From: Microbacterium indicum DSM 19969
GTDB lineage: Bacteria; Actinomycetota; Actinomycetes; Actinomycetales; Microbacteriaceae
Assembly: GCF_000422385.1 (NCBI RefSeq)
Contig: NZ_AULR01000013.1
Span: 17,084 to 81,083, forward strand
Direction of reading: 5' to 3'
DNA length: 64,000 nucleotides
In this document: positions 53,173-61,715 of the stretch, piece after piece
Position numbering within the stretch: position 1 is the first letter of the stretch
How the letters are laid out: each line of letters begins with the position of its first letter
The notes under the pieces: model-generated
What the model saw: the letters and a program-made list of their open reading frames with translations, nothing else
What the model was told of the DNA's origin: nothing
The model's database searches: none
Translations under genes and position numbers: made by a program

Positions 53173-53976
53173 CTACGCGTGTGCCGCGTCGACGAAGCGC
53201 CGTGCACGGTCCGGGTCCACCGGGTTCCAGGTATACCCGTCGACCTTGAGCGACGAACCGACGATGCATCCGTCCGCGATCGTCAGCATCTCCGCGATCG
53301 TGTCGGCGCGAGCGCCGGTGTTGAGCAGCACCGGCGTCTCTTCGGGTGTCGCGTCTCGCACGTCGCGCAGCACCGAGGCATCAGGACCCGCGCCTGCCAT
53401 CGGGCCCGACACCAGGATCGCATCGGCGAGCGACGAGACCACCGTCGACTGTGCGACCTGCGCGAACGATCGAGTGCCGATCGGCGACGCGAACTCGGGC
53501 GAGATGTTCATCAGGATCGCGATGTCCCCGGCGTCGAGACGACGCCGTTCGCGAAGCGTCTCCGCGGCGTCGGTGTTCCACAGGCCCATGTCGGATTCCC
53601 AGACGCCGGTGACGACCTCGCGCAGGAATGACGCACCGGTCGCGACCGCCGTCGCGAGGGCGATGCGCGGGTCCCACAGGTAGTCGACCCCGAAGGGGAT
53701 CGTCGAGGGACGGCACTCGGTGACGACGCGCGCCATGACAGCCGACGCTTCCGGCCCCGCGTGGAGCTGATACGGGCGGTCGTTCTCGTTGCAGAACATC
53801 ACCGCGTCGAACCCCGCGTCCACCAGCAGGTCGACGTCACGCTGCACCTGCTCGACCAGCGCGTCGACACCGCCCACGGAGTCGTAGAGGGGGGTGCCTG
53901 GCAGGGCGGGGACGTGCGCCATCGCGATGAGCGGCTTGTCTGTGCTCGGAAAAACGGCGCGGAAAAGAGAGGTCAT
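53173..53976 (-). CDS. BtpA/SgcQ-family protein
   Basis: A 267-residue TIM-barrel-like protein. The N-terminal AMAHVPALPGTPLYD and central NENDRPYQLHAGPEASAVMARV, FGVDYLWDPRIALATAVATGASFLREV and the late VLLNTGARADTIAEML define the BtpA/SgcQ family. The family is named after a cyanobacterial photosystem I factor, yet in heterotrophs it sits in sugar or nucleoside operons (sgcQ in E. coli); the biochemical reaction is not established. Here it lies between the DeoR gene and an FGGY kinase, so a role in breaking down the imported compound is likely. GGAG precedes the ATG. Confidence 0.88.
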   Translation of the reverse strand: MTSLFRAVFPSTDKPLIAMAHVPALPGTPLYDSVGGVDALVEQVQRDVDLLVDAGFDAVMFCNENDRPYQLHAGPEASAVMARVVTECRPSTIPFGVDYLWDPRIALATAVATGASFLREVVTGVWESDMGLWNTDAAETLRERRRLDAGDIAILMNISPEFASPIGTRSFAQVAQSTVVSSLADAILVSGPMAGAGPDASVLRDVRDATPEETPVLLNTGARADTIAEMLTIADGCIVGSSLKVDGYTWNPVDPDRARRFVDAAHA

Positions 53977-54021
53977 GATTCTCCAGAGGATGAGTCGGGT
54001 CGGACAGGTCGTTCGCGCCCG

Positions 54022-54807
54022 TTACGGCGCGAGAGGGCGCACGAGCAGCGTCTCCACGCCGGCTTCTCGTGCTGCGGACACGCACGGATCGTCGCCGGGG
54101 GCGTCTGTGACGAGGAGCTCGACCGCGGACAACGGCGCGATGCTGACGAGGTGCACGCGGCCGAGCTTCGCGGAGTCGACGCCCACGATCACCCGCCTGG
54201 CGGCCGCAACCGATGCGCGTTTCACGGCGGCTTCCTGCGGGTGGTACTCCGTCAGCCCGCGCGCGGCATCCACCCCGGCGACTCCCGCGATGAAGGTGTC
54301 GCAGTTGTAGGTGCCGATCAGACGCTCGGCCTCGGAGCCGATCAGGCTGAGCTCCCCCGGCCGCAGCGTGCCGCCCGTGACGACGATGGTCGTATCCGGT
54401 TCTTCGGCGAGGATCGTCGCGACCGTCAATGAGGGCGTGATCACGGTCAGCCCCAACCCGCGTCCGCAGATCGCGTGGGCGACCGCGGCGAGCGTCGATC
54501 CGCTGTCGAGAATGACGGTCTCCCCTGGTGAGAGCGCATCGGCGATAGCCGTCGCGATATGCATCTTGGTGTCCACCGCCCGGCCAGCTCTCGCGCCATA
54601 CGACGGCTCGAACGCGGTGCCGCTGCCGTGCACCGCGATCGCGCCGCCGGAGATGCGGCGCACGATGCCCGTGCTCTCGAGCGCCTCGATGTCGCGGCGG
54701 ATCGTCATCTCGCTGACGCTGAGTTCGCGCGCCAACTGGGCGAACTGCACCTCGCCGTTCCGTGTCACTCGCTCCTCGATGAGCGTGCGCCGTTCACTCG
54801 CGTCCAC
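54022..54807 (-). CDS. DeoR-family transcriptional regulator
   Basis: A 261-residue regulator. The N-terminal winged helix (ERRTLIEERVTRNGEVQFAQLARELSVSEMTIRRDIEALESTGIVRRISGGA) is followed by the sugar-phosphate-sensing DeoRC domain with ILDSGSTLAAVAHAI and the phosphate-binding-type VTGGTLRP. DeoR effectors are usually phosphorylated sugars, which fits the FGGY kinase product in the same operon. It overlaps the amidohydrolase gene by 14 bp. Its operator may be the 17-bp direct repeat upstream of the first permease gene. Confidence 0.92.
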   Translation of the reverse strand: MDASERRTLIEERVTRNGEVQFAQLARELSVSEMTIRRDIEALESTGIVRRISGGAIAVHGSGTAFEPSYGARAGRAVDTKMHIATAIADALSPGETVILDSGSTLAAVAHAICGRGLGLTVITPSLTVATILAEEPDTTIVVTGGTLRPGELSLIGSEAERLIGTYNCDTFIAGVAGVDAARGLTEYHPQEAAVKRASVAAARRVIVGVDSAKLGRVHLVSIAPLSAVELLVTDAPGDDPCVSAAREAGVETLLVRPLAP

Positions 54808-56149
54808 GGTGCTCCTCTGCCGCCAGCATCCGGGCCGTCAGCGTGTCGTAATCCGTCTGCTGCGCGCGGAGCGCCGCCGGAACGTCGATCGTGAGGACGT
54901 CCTGGTCCCGCATCACCCATCGGCCGTCGACCATCGAGTCGCGCACCGATGCACCGCTGGTGCCGTACACGAGCGCGGACTCGAGACTCTGAGCGCCGAC
55001 CGGACCGCGCGCGATCTCGGAGATCGGGATCGCGATCATGTCGGCGACCGCGCCCGGCACGAGAGTGCCATCGACGGCCGCTCCGCCGAGCGCACGATGG
55101 CCGTTCACCGTCGCGATCCGAAGGATCTCCGCCGGGGTCACCTCGTTCGGGCGGCGGGAGGTGAAGGCAGCCAGCTTGCCGAGCGTCGCCATCTCTTCGA
55201 ACAGATCGGCATTGGTGTTGTTGCAGGGGTTGTCGGTGCCGAGCGCCACGTTGACGCCCGCGTCCAGTGCCGCCCTCACCGGAGCCGCCGGCACACCGGA
55301 CTGCATCGCGACCGATGGCACGACCGAGATCGTCGCGGGAGTCCCCGCGAGCAGAGGCAGCTCGTCGGTTCGGATCGTGTTGCCGTGAGCGAGGATCGTC
55401 GGGACGCGCAGCATTCCCATCTCGGTCAGCTGCGTCAGCGCAGACGTACCGAAATGCGCCTGGCAGTAGTCGTCTTCTTCGCTCGACGTCGAGAAGTGGA
55501 CGTGCAGCCCCACGCCGAGTCGTTCGGCGACATCCCGCGCGATGACCATCGCCTCGGGTTGGTTGTCGACGAAGAAGGCATGCGGCCCCAGCCAGCCGCG
55601 CACGATCCGCGACGCGCCCTGGATCTGCTCGGCGAATCGCGTGGCCGCCGCGACCTCTCGAGCGCGAGCGTCGTCATCGCCCAGCTCGACGATGCCCCAG
55701 GCCAGTGCGGCACGCAGCCCCGAATCGATCACGGCGGGCGCGATCTGGTCGGCGAAGAAGTACTGATCGGCGAACGCGGTGATCCCGTGGCGGATGAAGT
55801 CGGCGCAGCTGACCTGCACCGATGCGGGGACGAGCGCGGGCGTCAGATGCGCTTCTCGAGTGCGCAGGACAGCGAGGAATCCCTCCATCGTCAGCAGCGA
55901 GTGCCCCTCAGCGACGCCGCGCATCAGCGACATCGGCGTGTGCGCATGGGTGTTCACGAGGCCGGGCATCAGCACGGCGGCACCGAGATCGACGGTCCCG
56001 GGGCCGCTCGGGCGGGCGCCTGTGAGCGGTTCGACCGCCGTGATCGTCCCATCGACGACCTCGACGACCGAGGGACCGGTCGGCGACGTCCCACCCGTCC
56101 AGACGACATCGGCGACGATGCGATGGGTGTCGTTCTGCGCCGCGTTCAT
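54794..56149 (-). CDS. Metal-dependent amidohydrolase, purine/SAH deaminase type
   Basis: A 451-residue amidohydrolase of the cytosine/guanine/S-adenosylhomocysteine deaminase group. Metal ligands: MPGLVNTHAHTPMSLMRG (HxH) near 65, GLHVHFSTS near 220, ILAHG near 255 and LGTDNPCNNTNADLFEEM near 310. Such enzymes deaminate free or nucleoside-linked bases. It overlaps the ABC ATPase gene as ATGA, so it probably acts on the imported substrate. Its exact substrate is not clear; MtaD/SAH deaminase and guanine deaminase are alternatives. Confidence 0.9.
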   Translation of the reverse strand: MNAAQNDTHRIVADVVWTGGTSPTGPSVVEVVDGTITAVEPLTGARPSGPGTVDLGAAVLMPGLVNTHAHTPMSLMRGVAEGHSLLTMEGFLAVLRTREAHLTPALVPASVQVSCADFIRHGITAFADQYFFADQIAPAVIDSGLRAALAWGIVELGDDDARAREVAAATRFAEQIQGASRIVRGWLGPHAFFVDNQPEAMVIARDVAERLGVGLHVHFSTSSEEDDYCQAHFGTSALTQLTEMGMLRVPTILAHGNTIRTDELPLLAGTPATISVVPSVAMQSGVPAAPVRAALDAGVNVALGTDNPCNNTNADLFEEMATLGKLAAFTSRRPNEVTPAEILRIATVNGHRALGGAAVDGTLVPGAVADMIAIPISEIARGPVGAQSLESALVYGTSGASVRDSMVDGRWVMRDQDVLTIDVPAALRAQQTDYDTLTARMLAAEEHRGRE

Positions 56150-57681
56150 GCGGCCTCCTTTCCGGCCGCCATGATGCGGCCGATGCGTTCGCGGTCGACG
56201 GCTTCTCGGGGATACGGACCGATCAGCTGCCCGCGGTACATCACCGCGATTCGATGCGACAACGCGAAGATCTCGTCGAGCTCCGTTGAGACGAGGAGCA
56301 CGCCCGCCCCGTCCTCGCCCGCAGACAGCAGCGCACGATGGACGAACTCGATGGAGCCGACGTCGAGCCCGCGGGTCGGCTGGTTGGCGAGAACGAGGGA
56401 AGGCTGACCGTCGAGCTCGCGTCCGATGACGATCTTCTGGAGATTTCCGCCGGAGAGCGATCGCACCACCCGCGTCGGCGCCCCGCCGCGCACCTCGTAG
56501 TCGGCGATCAGCCGGGTCGCGGACTGGCGACGTGCACGCCTGCGGATCAGGCCGTACCTGCTGAATCGGCGGGAGCGGTAGGCCGTTGCGGCGGCGTTCT
56601 CCTCGAGAGTCGCATCGAGATTGAGGCCGACGCGCATTCGATCCTCCGCGATGTGAGCGATCCCCGCCGCACGGCGGCGTACGGGGCTCAGGGGCGTCAG
56701 ATCAGTGCTCTCCAGTCGCAGCTCGCCATCGGCGAGCGGAACGAGACCGGCGATGGCCTCGATGAGCTCATCCTGCCCGTTCCCGCTCACTCCCGCGATG
56801 CCGAGGACCTCTCCGCTTCGAACGTCGAGGTCGAAGGTCGCGTCAGGGTCTGCGGCGAATCCGCCCAGGTGCAGGCCACGGCCCTCCAGCACCGGACGCC
56901 TCTCGCCTGTCACGGGGCGGATCTCCGGGCTGTGGACCTCGCGACCCACCATCAGCCGTGCCAGTTCTGCGTCGTCGGCCTCGCCCCGAACGAGGTTCGC
57001 AACCACCTCGCCGCGACGCATCACGATGATGCGGTCCGCGACTTCCTGGACTTCGGGCAGTTTGTGCGAGATGAACAGCACGGAGTGTCCCCGGGCAGCG
57101 AGGCCACGGATCATGCCGAGCAGTTCGCGCGCCTCGGATGGAGTGAGAACCGCGGTCGGCTCGTCGAAGATCACCGTGCGGGCGTCGGCTGCCAGTGCTT
57201 TGAGGATCTCGACGCGCTGCTGAGCGCCGATCGCCAGCTCCGACACCCTGCGAGCCGGATCGATCTCCAGACCTGCGGCTTTCGCCACCTGAGCAACATG
57301 ATCCCGCGCGGCGCGATCGTCGTAGAAGCCGCGCTTCGCCGGCTCGCGTCCGAGCAGGACGTTCTGCGCGACGGTGAATCCGGGGACGAGCTCGAAGTGC
57401 TGGTGCACCATGCCCAGTCCCGCATCGATCGCGTCCTGCGGGTTGCGGATCTGACGCTGTTGCCCGTCGATGTGGATCGTTCCCGCGTCGGGGGTGTGCA
57501 CCCCGAACAGGATGTTCATCAGAGTCGACTTGCCGGTGCCGTTCTCTCCGATGATCGCGACGACCTCCCCGGGCCAGACCTCGAGCGACACGTCCGCAAC
57601 GGCGAGGACGCCGGAGGACGCGAAGTACTTGCGCACCCCGCGCATCTCGAGTCGAGGCGATGTCGACGAAGTCTGGCCCAT
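56146..57681 (-). CDS. BMP-type ABC transporter ATP-binding protein (tandem ABC)
   Basis: A 511-residue protein with two fused ABC domains. The first has Walker A GENGTGKST, Q-loop HQHFELVPGFTV, and Walker B VIFDEPTAVL. The second has a degenerate P-loop region (GVSGNGQDELIEAI), signature LSGGNLQKIVIGREL, and ANQPTRGLD. This is the layout of RbsA/NupO-like ATPases for nucleoside and sugar importers. The ATG at 57681 with AAGGAG 6 nt upstream is preferred. It pairs with the two permeases and the BMP lipoprotein of the operon. Confidence 0.94.
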   Translation of the reverse strand: MGQTSSTSPRLEMRGVRKYFASSGVLAVADVSLEVWPGEVVAIIGENGTGKSTLMNILFGVHTPDAGTIHIDGQQRQIRNPQDAIDAGLGMVHQHFELVPGFTVAQNVLLGREPAKRGFYDDRAARDHVAQVAKAAGLEIDPARRVSELAIGAQQRVEILKALAADARTVIFDEPTAVLTPSEARELLGMIRGLAARGHSVLFISHKLPEVQEVADRIIVMRRGEVVANLVRGEADDAELARLMVGREVHSPEIRPVTGERRPVLEGRGLHLGGFAADPDATFDLDVRSGEVLGIAGVSGNGQDELIEAIAGLVPLADGELRLESTDLTPLSPVRRRAAGIAHIAEDRMRVGLNLDATLEENAAATAYRSRRFSRYGLIRRRARRQSATRLIADYEVRGGAPTRVVRSLSGGNLQKIVIGRELDGQPSLVLANQPTRGLDVGSIEFVHRALLSAGEDGAGVLLVSTELDEIFALSHRIAVMYRGQLIGPYPREAVDRERIGRIMAAGKEAA

Positions 57682-57710
57682 GGTCATCTCCTTCGGAGGG
57701 CGAGGGGGTA

Positions 57711-58808
57711 TCAGCTGTTCAGCCCGAGAGCGACGCACTCGTCGCTGGTCGGGTCGTTGAGCGCATCGCAGACGGTGACATCCCCGTCGAGGATCTGCTG
57801 CTGCAGATCTGCGACGGAAGACTGGATGTCAGGCAGCTTCGCGACGAGAGCATCGGGGCCGTTGTCGGCGAAGACAGTGGATCCGTCGTCCCACGACAGC
57901 CCGCTGACGCCGTCGGCCATTCCCGCGGCGACGAAGCCGGACTGGAACTCGTCGTCCATGGCCGCCTTGATGAGGTTGAAGGTGGTCATGTCGACCCGCT
58001 TCATGACCGAGGTGATCACGGTCCCGGGGGCATCGCCGTCCTGGTCGGAGTCGACTCCGATGGCGTATGCGCCTTCCTGGCTCGCCGCCGTGAACACGCC
58101 CTGCCCGGAGAGCCCTGCGACGGCGTAGACGATGTCGTCGCCCGCTTGGTACAGGGCGAGCGCCGCTTCCTGGCCGACGGACGGGTCGGAGTACTCGTTG
58201 TTGAGGTAACTGGGTGTGACGACGCAGTCCGGGCACGCAGCGAGGACGCCCTGCTTGTATCCGTAGAAGAACTGGTTGATGCCGGGGTTGTCGCCGCCGA
58301 GAACCGCCCCGACCTTCTTGGTCTCGGTCATCGAACCCGCGACGAAGCCCCCGAGGAAGCTGGATTCGCTGACGTTGATCGAGTAGGCCTGGACGTTGGA
58401 CGGCAGCTCGTCGACGTAGATGTCGCTGGGGACGCCGAACAGCTGATCAGGGTTCTCATCTGCGACGGCGAGAAGCGAGTCCGGGTCGAGCCCGGGAGCG
58501 AGGATGATGTCGGGGTGTGTGGCGACGGTCGACCGCAGCACGCTCTCCTGCTGCGACACGGACTCGGCTTCGACGACGCGCCCGGTGACGCCGAGCTCCT
58601 GCTCGGCGAGCTCGCCGCCGGCGATCGAGGAGTCGATGTAGCCGCCGTCGCCGGCGGCGCCCGGTGTGACGAGCGCATAGGTGAAGGTCGAATCGTCTGC
58701 GGACGATCCTGCGGAGGCCGCAGTCTGACCGGAGCAGCCGGCAAGTGCGAAGATCGCTGCGCCGGCGAGTGCCACGGTGGCCGCGACGCGGGTGGGGACG
58801 TGGGGCAT
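57711..58808 (-). CDS. BMP-family substrate-binding lipoprotein
   Basis: A 365-residue lipoprotein; the lipobox is ALAGC with the Cys about residue 25. The mature domain has the BMP/PnrA pattern: FTYALVTPGAAGDGGYIDSSI, AVLGGDNPGINQFFYGYKQG and AYAIGVDSDQDGDAPGTVITSVMKRVD. Characterised members (PnrA, BmpA-D, NupN) bind purine or other nucleosides. The C-terminus contains two Cys (VTVCDALNDPTSDECVALG) that may form a disulfide. The ATG at 58808 follows GAGGAGAA. Confidence 0.93.
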   Translation of the reverse strand: MPHVPTRVAATVALAGAAIFALAGCSGQTAASAGSSADDSTFTYALVTPGAAGDGGYIDSSIAGGELAEQELGVTGRVVEAESVSQQESVLRSTVATHPDIILAPGLDPDSLLAVADENPDQLFGVPSDIYVDELPSNVQAYSINVSESSFLGGFVAGSMTETKKVGAVLGGDNPGINQFFYGYKQGVLAACPDCVVTPSYLNNEYSDPSVGQEAALALYQAGDDIVYAVAGLSGQGVFTAASQEGAYAIGVDSDQDGDAPGTVITSVMKRVDMTTFNLIKAAMDDEFQSGFVAAGMADGVSGLSWDDGSTVFADNGPDALVAKLPDIQSSVADLQQQILDGDVTVCDALNDPTSDECVALGLNS

Positions 58809-58843
58809 GACTTCTCCTCGGATAGGGGTGCTGCGTGGGATGG

Positions 58844-59809
58844 TCAGGGCGCGGTGCGCTCTGTGGAAGGTGCTGAACTCTGAGGCAGGCGCAGCTTGGA
58901 ACTCCGGCGCCACAACCTGATGACGCCGGCGCGCGAGCTTGCGCGCAGGCCGACGAGTACGAGCGCGACGAACGCAGCGCCCTGGGGGATGAACTGCGTG
59001 ACGTTCGCCGGAACGTCGAACTGCTGGAGTCGGATGCTGGCGGCGCTCGCCAGCCCGAAGACGCCTGCGGCGGGGATCAGGAGAGCAGGCTTGTTCAGCG
59101 CGAGAAGCGCTGCTGTGATGCCGATCCACCCGCGATCCGCGCTCATGTTGCGGGTGAACAGCCCCAGGTCTCCGACGGACAGGAACGCACCGCCGAGCCC
59201 GGCGATCGCTCCCGCGGCGATGAGCGCACCGATCTGCATTCGAGAGACCTTCAGCCCCGCGCTTTCGGCGGCGAGAGGCGCCTCTCCTGCCGCGAGAAGG
59301 TGGCGGCCCGGGCGGGTGCGGAACCACATCGCCACGATGAACACGAGGATGTACGCGAGATAGACGAGCCAGTTCAGGCGCGACAGGAGGTTGCTGATCA
59401 CCGGGATCTCGCCCAGAACCGGGATCGCGATCGGTGAGATCGGATCGACATCGGGTTTGTAGGTGCCGACTCCGCCGAGGAACGAGCGCATGAGGAACAC
59501 GGTCAGCTGCAGCACGAGGATGTTGAGGCCGATGGCCAGGACGACGAGGTCGACGCCGAGCCGATGCGCGCCGGCCATGATCGCTCCGATCAGCGCGCCC
59601 GTCGCCGCCGCGGCGACGACGCCGAGCAGCGTGTTGCCGGTCACTGCCGCGACGAGGATCCCCGTGAAGGCGCCGGCGAGCACCTTGGACTCGATGGCGA
59701 GGTTGAGGACTCCTGCGCGGGCGGACAGCATCGATGCGATCGCCGCGAAGAGAATCGGCGTCGTCAGGCGGATGCCCGAGTTGAGGAAGTCGGCCAAGGC
59801 GGTGATCAT
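58844..59809 (-). CDS. BMP-type ABC transporter permease 2
   Basis: A 321-residue permease with eight to ten hydrophobic segments. The start NSGIRLTTPILFAAIASMLSARAGVLNLAIE and the coupling region GEAPLAAESAGLKVSRMQIGA fit the BPD-type-2 permease family of nucleoside and branched-chain solute importers. It overlaps permease 1 as ATGA at 59809 and lies 35 bp before the BMP gene. Confidence 0.93.
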   Translation of the reverse strand: MITALADFLNSGIRLTTPILFAAIASMLSARAGVLNLAIESKVLAGAFTGILVAAVTGNTLLGVVAAAATGALIGAIMAGAHRLGVDLVVLAIGLNILVLQLTVFLMRSFLGGVGTYKPDVDPISPIAIPVLGEIPVISNLLSRLNWLVYLAYILVFIVAMWFRTRPGRHLLAAGEAPLAAESAGLKVSRMQIGALIAAGAIAGLGGAFLSVGDLGLFTRNMSADRGWIGITAALLALNKPALLIPAAGVFGLASAASIRLQQFDVPANVTQFIPQGAAFVALVLVGLRASSRAGVIRLWRRSSKLRLPQSSAPSTERTAP

Positions 59810-60927
59810 GCGACGCTCTCCGTCTGCTTCGTGGCTCTCGTGCCCGGATCGAGGAGGAGGCGGGAGGCCCGCCGCCGCTCACGAGCGCGCTCGATTCGGG
59901 TCGTGAGCGGGGTCTGGAAGGCGACGAACACGATCATCAGCGCGAGAACCGTCGAGCCGATCTCACGCGGGACGCCCAGGAGGATCTGGAGCCCGTTCAC
60001 CGCTCCGACCGTGATCCCCGCGTACAGGATCCCGACGACTCCGGCGCCGATGGCGGTCGTTCCGCCGAGGATCGCGGCGGTGAGTCCGGTGAGGCCCGTG
60101 CCGTCGCTGAAGCCCTCGATCACCCGGTAGTTGGTGCCGATCACCTGGATGCCTCCGCCGACTCCGGCGAGCGCACCGCCGATGAGCCCGGCGCGCAGGA
60201 CGCTCGCCGTTCCCGACATGCCGGCGTAGCGGGCGAAGAGCATCGCTTCGCCGCTCATGCGCTGCTCGTATCCACGTGTGGTCCGCGACAGATAGAACCA
60301 GACGAGGACGGTCGCGATCAGAGCGAGAACGAAAGCGAGGCCGACCTTGGTGGAGCTGTCGAACAGAGGCAGCCTGGCGGTGTCCGCGATGCTCGGGGTG
60401 TATCCGACGGTCGACGCTTCGGCGCGAAGCGGGTAGTTGACGAGGAAGTCGACGAGGAGGCCGGCGATCGTGTTGAGCACGATCGTGATGATCAGCTCGT
60501 TGACGCCGAGGAAGACCTTCAGGACCGCCGGGATCACGCCCCAGAGCCCTCCGACGATCGCCGCAGCGGCCAAGCAGAGCACCGGGTGGAGACCGGCGGG
60601 CGCCGGAATCGCGTACCCGACGACCGCACCGGCGAGTCCTCCGAGAGCGTACTGCCCCTCCTGTCCGATGCTGAAGAGGCCGCTGCGCAAGCTGACGACG
60701 GCGCCGAGCGCGCAGAAGATGATGGGACCCGCGAGCGCGAATGTGCCCCCGATGTTGCAATACGCAGGGTCGCATCCGAACCCGGCTTGGACGACGGTGA
60801 CGGCCGCGGCGAACGGCGATACGCCCAAGGTCCAGATCAGCAGGCCGCCGATCGTGAGCGCCAAGACGATCGCTGCGACCGGGAGCGACGCGCGAATGAC
60901 GACGCGCTCCGCACTTTCTCGATTCAC
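59806..60927 (-). CDS. BMP-type ABC transporter permease 1
   Basis: A 373-residue permease and the first gene of the operon. SLRSGLFSIGQEGQYALGGLAG and VNELIITIVLNTIAGLLVDFLV are hallmark stretches of NupP/YufP-like permeases, as is RAGLIGGALAGVGGGIQVIG. The GTG at 60927 with GAGGGAG upstream is preferred over an ATG at 60942. Two Cys (GCDPAYCNIGG) lie in the first external loop. A 17-bp direct repeat upstream may be the DeoR operator. Confidence 0.93.
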   Translation of the reverse strand: MNRESAERVVIRASLPVAAIVLALTIGGLLIWTLGVSPFAAAVTVVQAGFGCDPAYCNIGGTFALAGPIIFCALGAVVSLRSGLFSIGQEGQYALGGLAGAVVGYAIPAPAGLHPVLCLAAAAIVGGLWGVIPAVLKVFLGVNELIITIVLNTIAGLLVDFLVNYPLRAEASTVGYTPSIADTARLPLFDSSTKVGLAFVLALIATVLVWFYLSRTTRGYEQRMSGEAMLFARYAGMSGTASVLRAGLIGGALAGVGGGIQVIGTNYRVIEGFSDGTGLTGLTAAILGGTTAIGAGVVGILYAGITVGAVNGLQILLGVPREIGSTVLALMIVFVAFQTPLTTRIERARERRRASRLLLDPGTRATKQTESVA

Positions 60928-60979
60928 GGCTCTCCCTCTCACTCACGGACTTCGACGTGAGCAAGAGTGGCGCGCGGAT

Positions 60980-61029
60980 GTTGCAGATTCACATGACGTG
61001 CGTGTCTGGCGTGTTACATATTCACATCA
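60980..61029 (-). promoter_or_regulatory. Direct-repeat operator upstream of the BMP operon
   Basis: Two 17-bp copies, GTTGCAGATTCACATGA (60980-60996) and GTTACATATTCACATCA (61013-61029), match at 13 positions and share the core ATTCACAT; their starts are 33 bp apart, about three helical turns. They sit 53-102 bp upstream of the first permease start. A DeoR-type regulator in the operon is the natural binder. No convincing promoter hexamers could be fixed. Confidence 0.55.
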
Positions 61030-61086
61030 TTGGCGATCGAACCAGATCCGGATCCACATGGGTACAGCCCATGCGACATGGCGAGC

Positions 61087-61104
61087 GCGGGATCGAAGTC
61101 CCGC
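61087..61104 (-). terminator. Small hairpin after the DUF4274 gene
   Basis: A 6-bp stem GCGGGA/TCCCGC with a 6-nt loop, 15 nt past the stop at 61120. Without a T run this is a weak candidate. Confidence 0.3.
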
Positions 61105-61119
61105 AAGGGATCGTCCCGG

Positions 61120-61617
61120 TCAGAGGACCGGTTCGAGGAAGGCGTCGCCGAGGGTCCTCTGCGCGCGCTTCGTGTGCGCGGCGCGCAGGGTGTGTTGGCG
61201 GTCGGTGAGCGCCGGGTCGTCGAGGCCGAAGAAGCCCGTGTCGAACCGGTTCGCACCGACCGGGAAGGCCCGATCGCGGAGCCTGCCGACGAGCGTCGTG
61301 CAGTAGGCGAGGATCGTGCGGAATCCCTCCGGATCCCGCTCCGCCTCGCCCGCGTACACCTCTCGGATCGCCGTGTCCTCGTCGTCGAGGTGCAGCTGCG
61401 CCGTGTCGTCGAGCTCCCAGAACATGCGCAGCGCGAGCGCACGGTCGCACCGCGGGTGTGAGACGACCGCAAGCGGGACGGCGAACCCGTCGTCCCAGTT
61501 GTACGAGCTCATGAGCTCCCACAGCGCGCCCTCGTCGGGAAGCGCGGCGACGAGAGCGGTCACGTGTGCGGAACGGGGGTCATCGTTCTCGATGATCTCC
61601 GCGACGTCGTCCCTCAT
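61120..61617 (-). CDS. DUF4274-domain protein
   Basis: A 165-residue cytoplasmic protein. The block LWELMSSYNWDDGFAVPLAVVSHPRCDRALALRMFWELDD (about 38-77) is the DUF4274 signature; the rest is acidic with several Arg. The family is often seen with immunity-like or stress genes, but its function is unknown. The ATG at 61617 with GAGGA upstream is preferred; an in-frame ATG at 61704 would add 29 low-complexity residues. It lies 98 bp after the alpha/beta hydrolase gene. Confidence 0.75.
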   Translation of the reverse strand: MRDDVAEIIENDDPRSAHVTALVAALPDEGALWELMSSYNWDDGFAVPLAVVSHPRCDRALALRMFWELDDTAQLHLDDEDTAIREVYAGEAERDPEGFRTILAYCTTLVGRLRDRAFPVGANRFDTGFFGLDDPALTDRQHTLRAAHTKRAQRTLGDAFLEPVL

Positions 61618-61715
61618 GGTGGTCCTCGGTTCGCGGGTGGGTCGCCCAGGTCGGATATCGGGTCGTCCTCGCGTTCGGTCCTGGTGCGTCTCCGCGTCTG
61701 ACATCGTCGGCTCGT

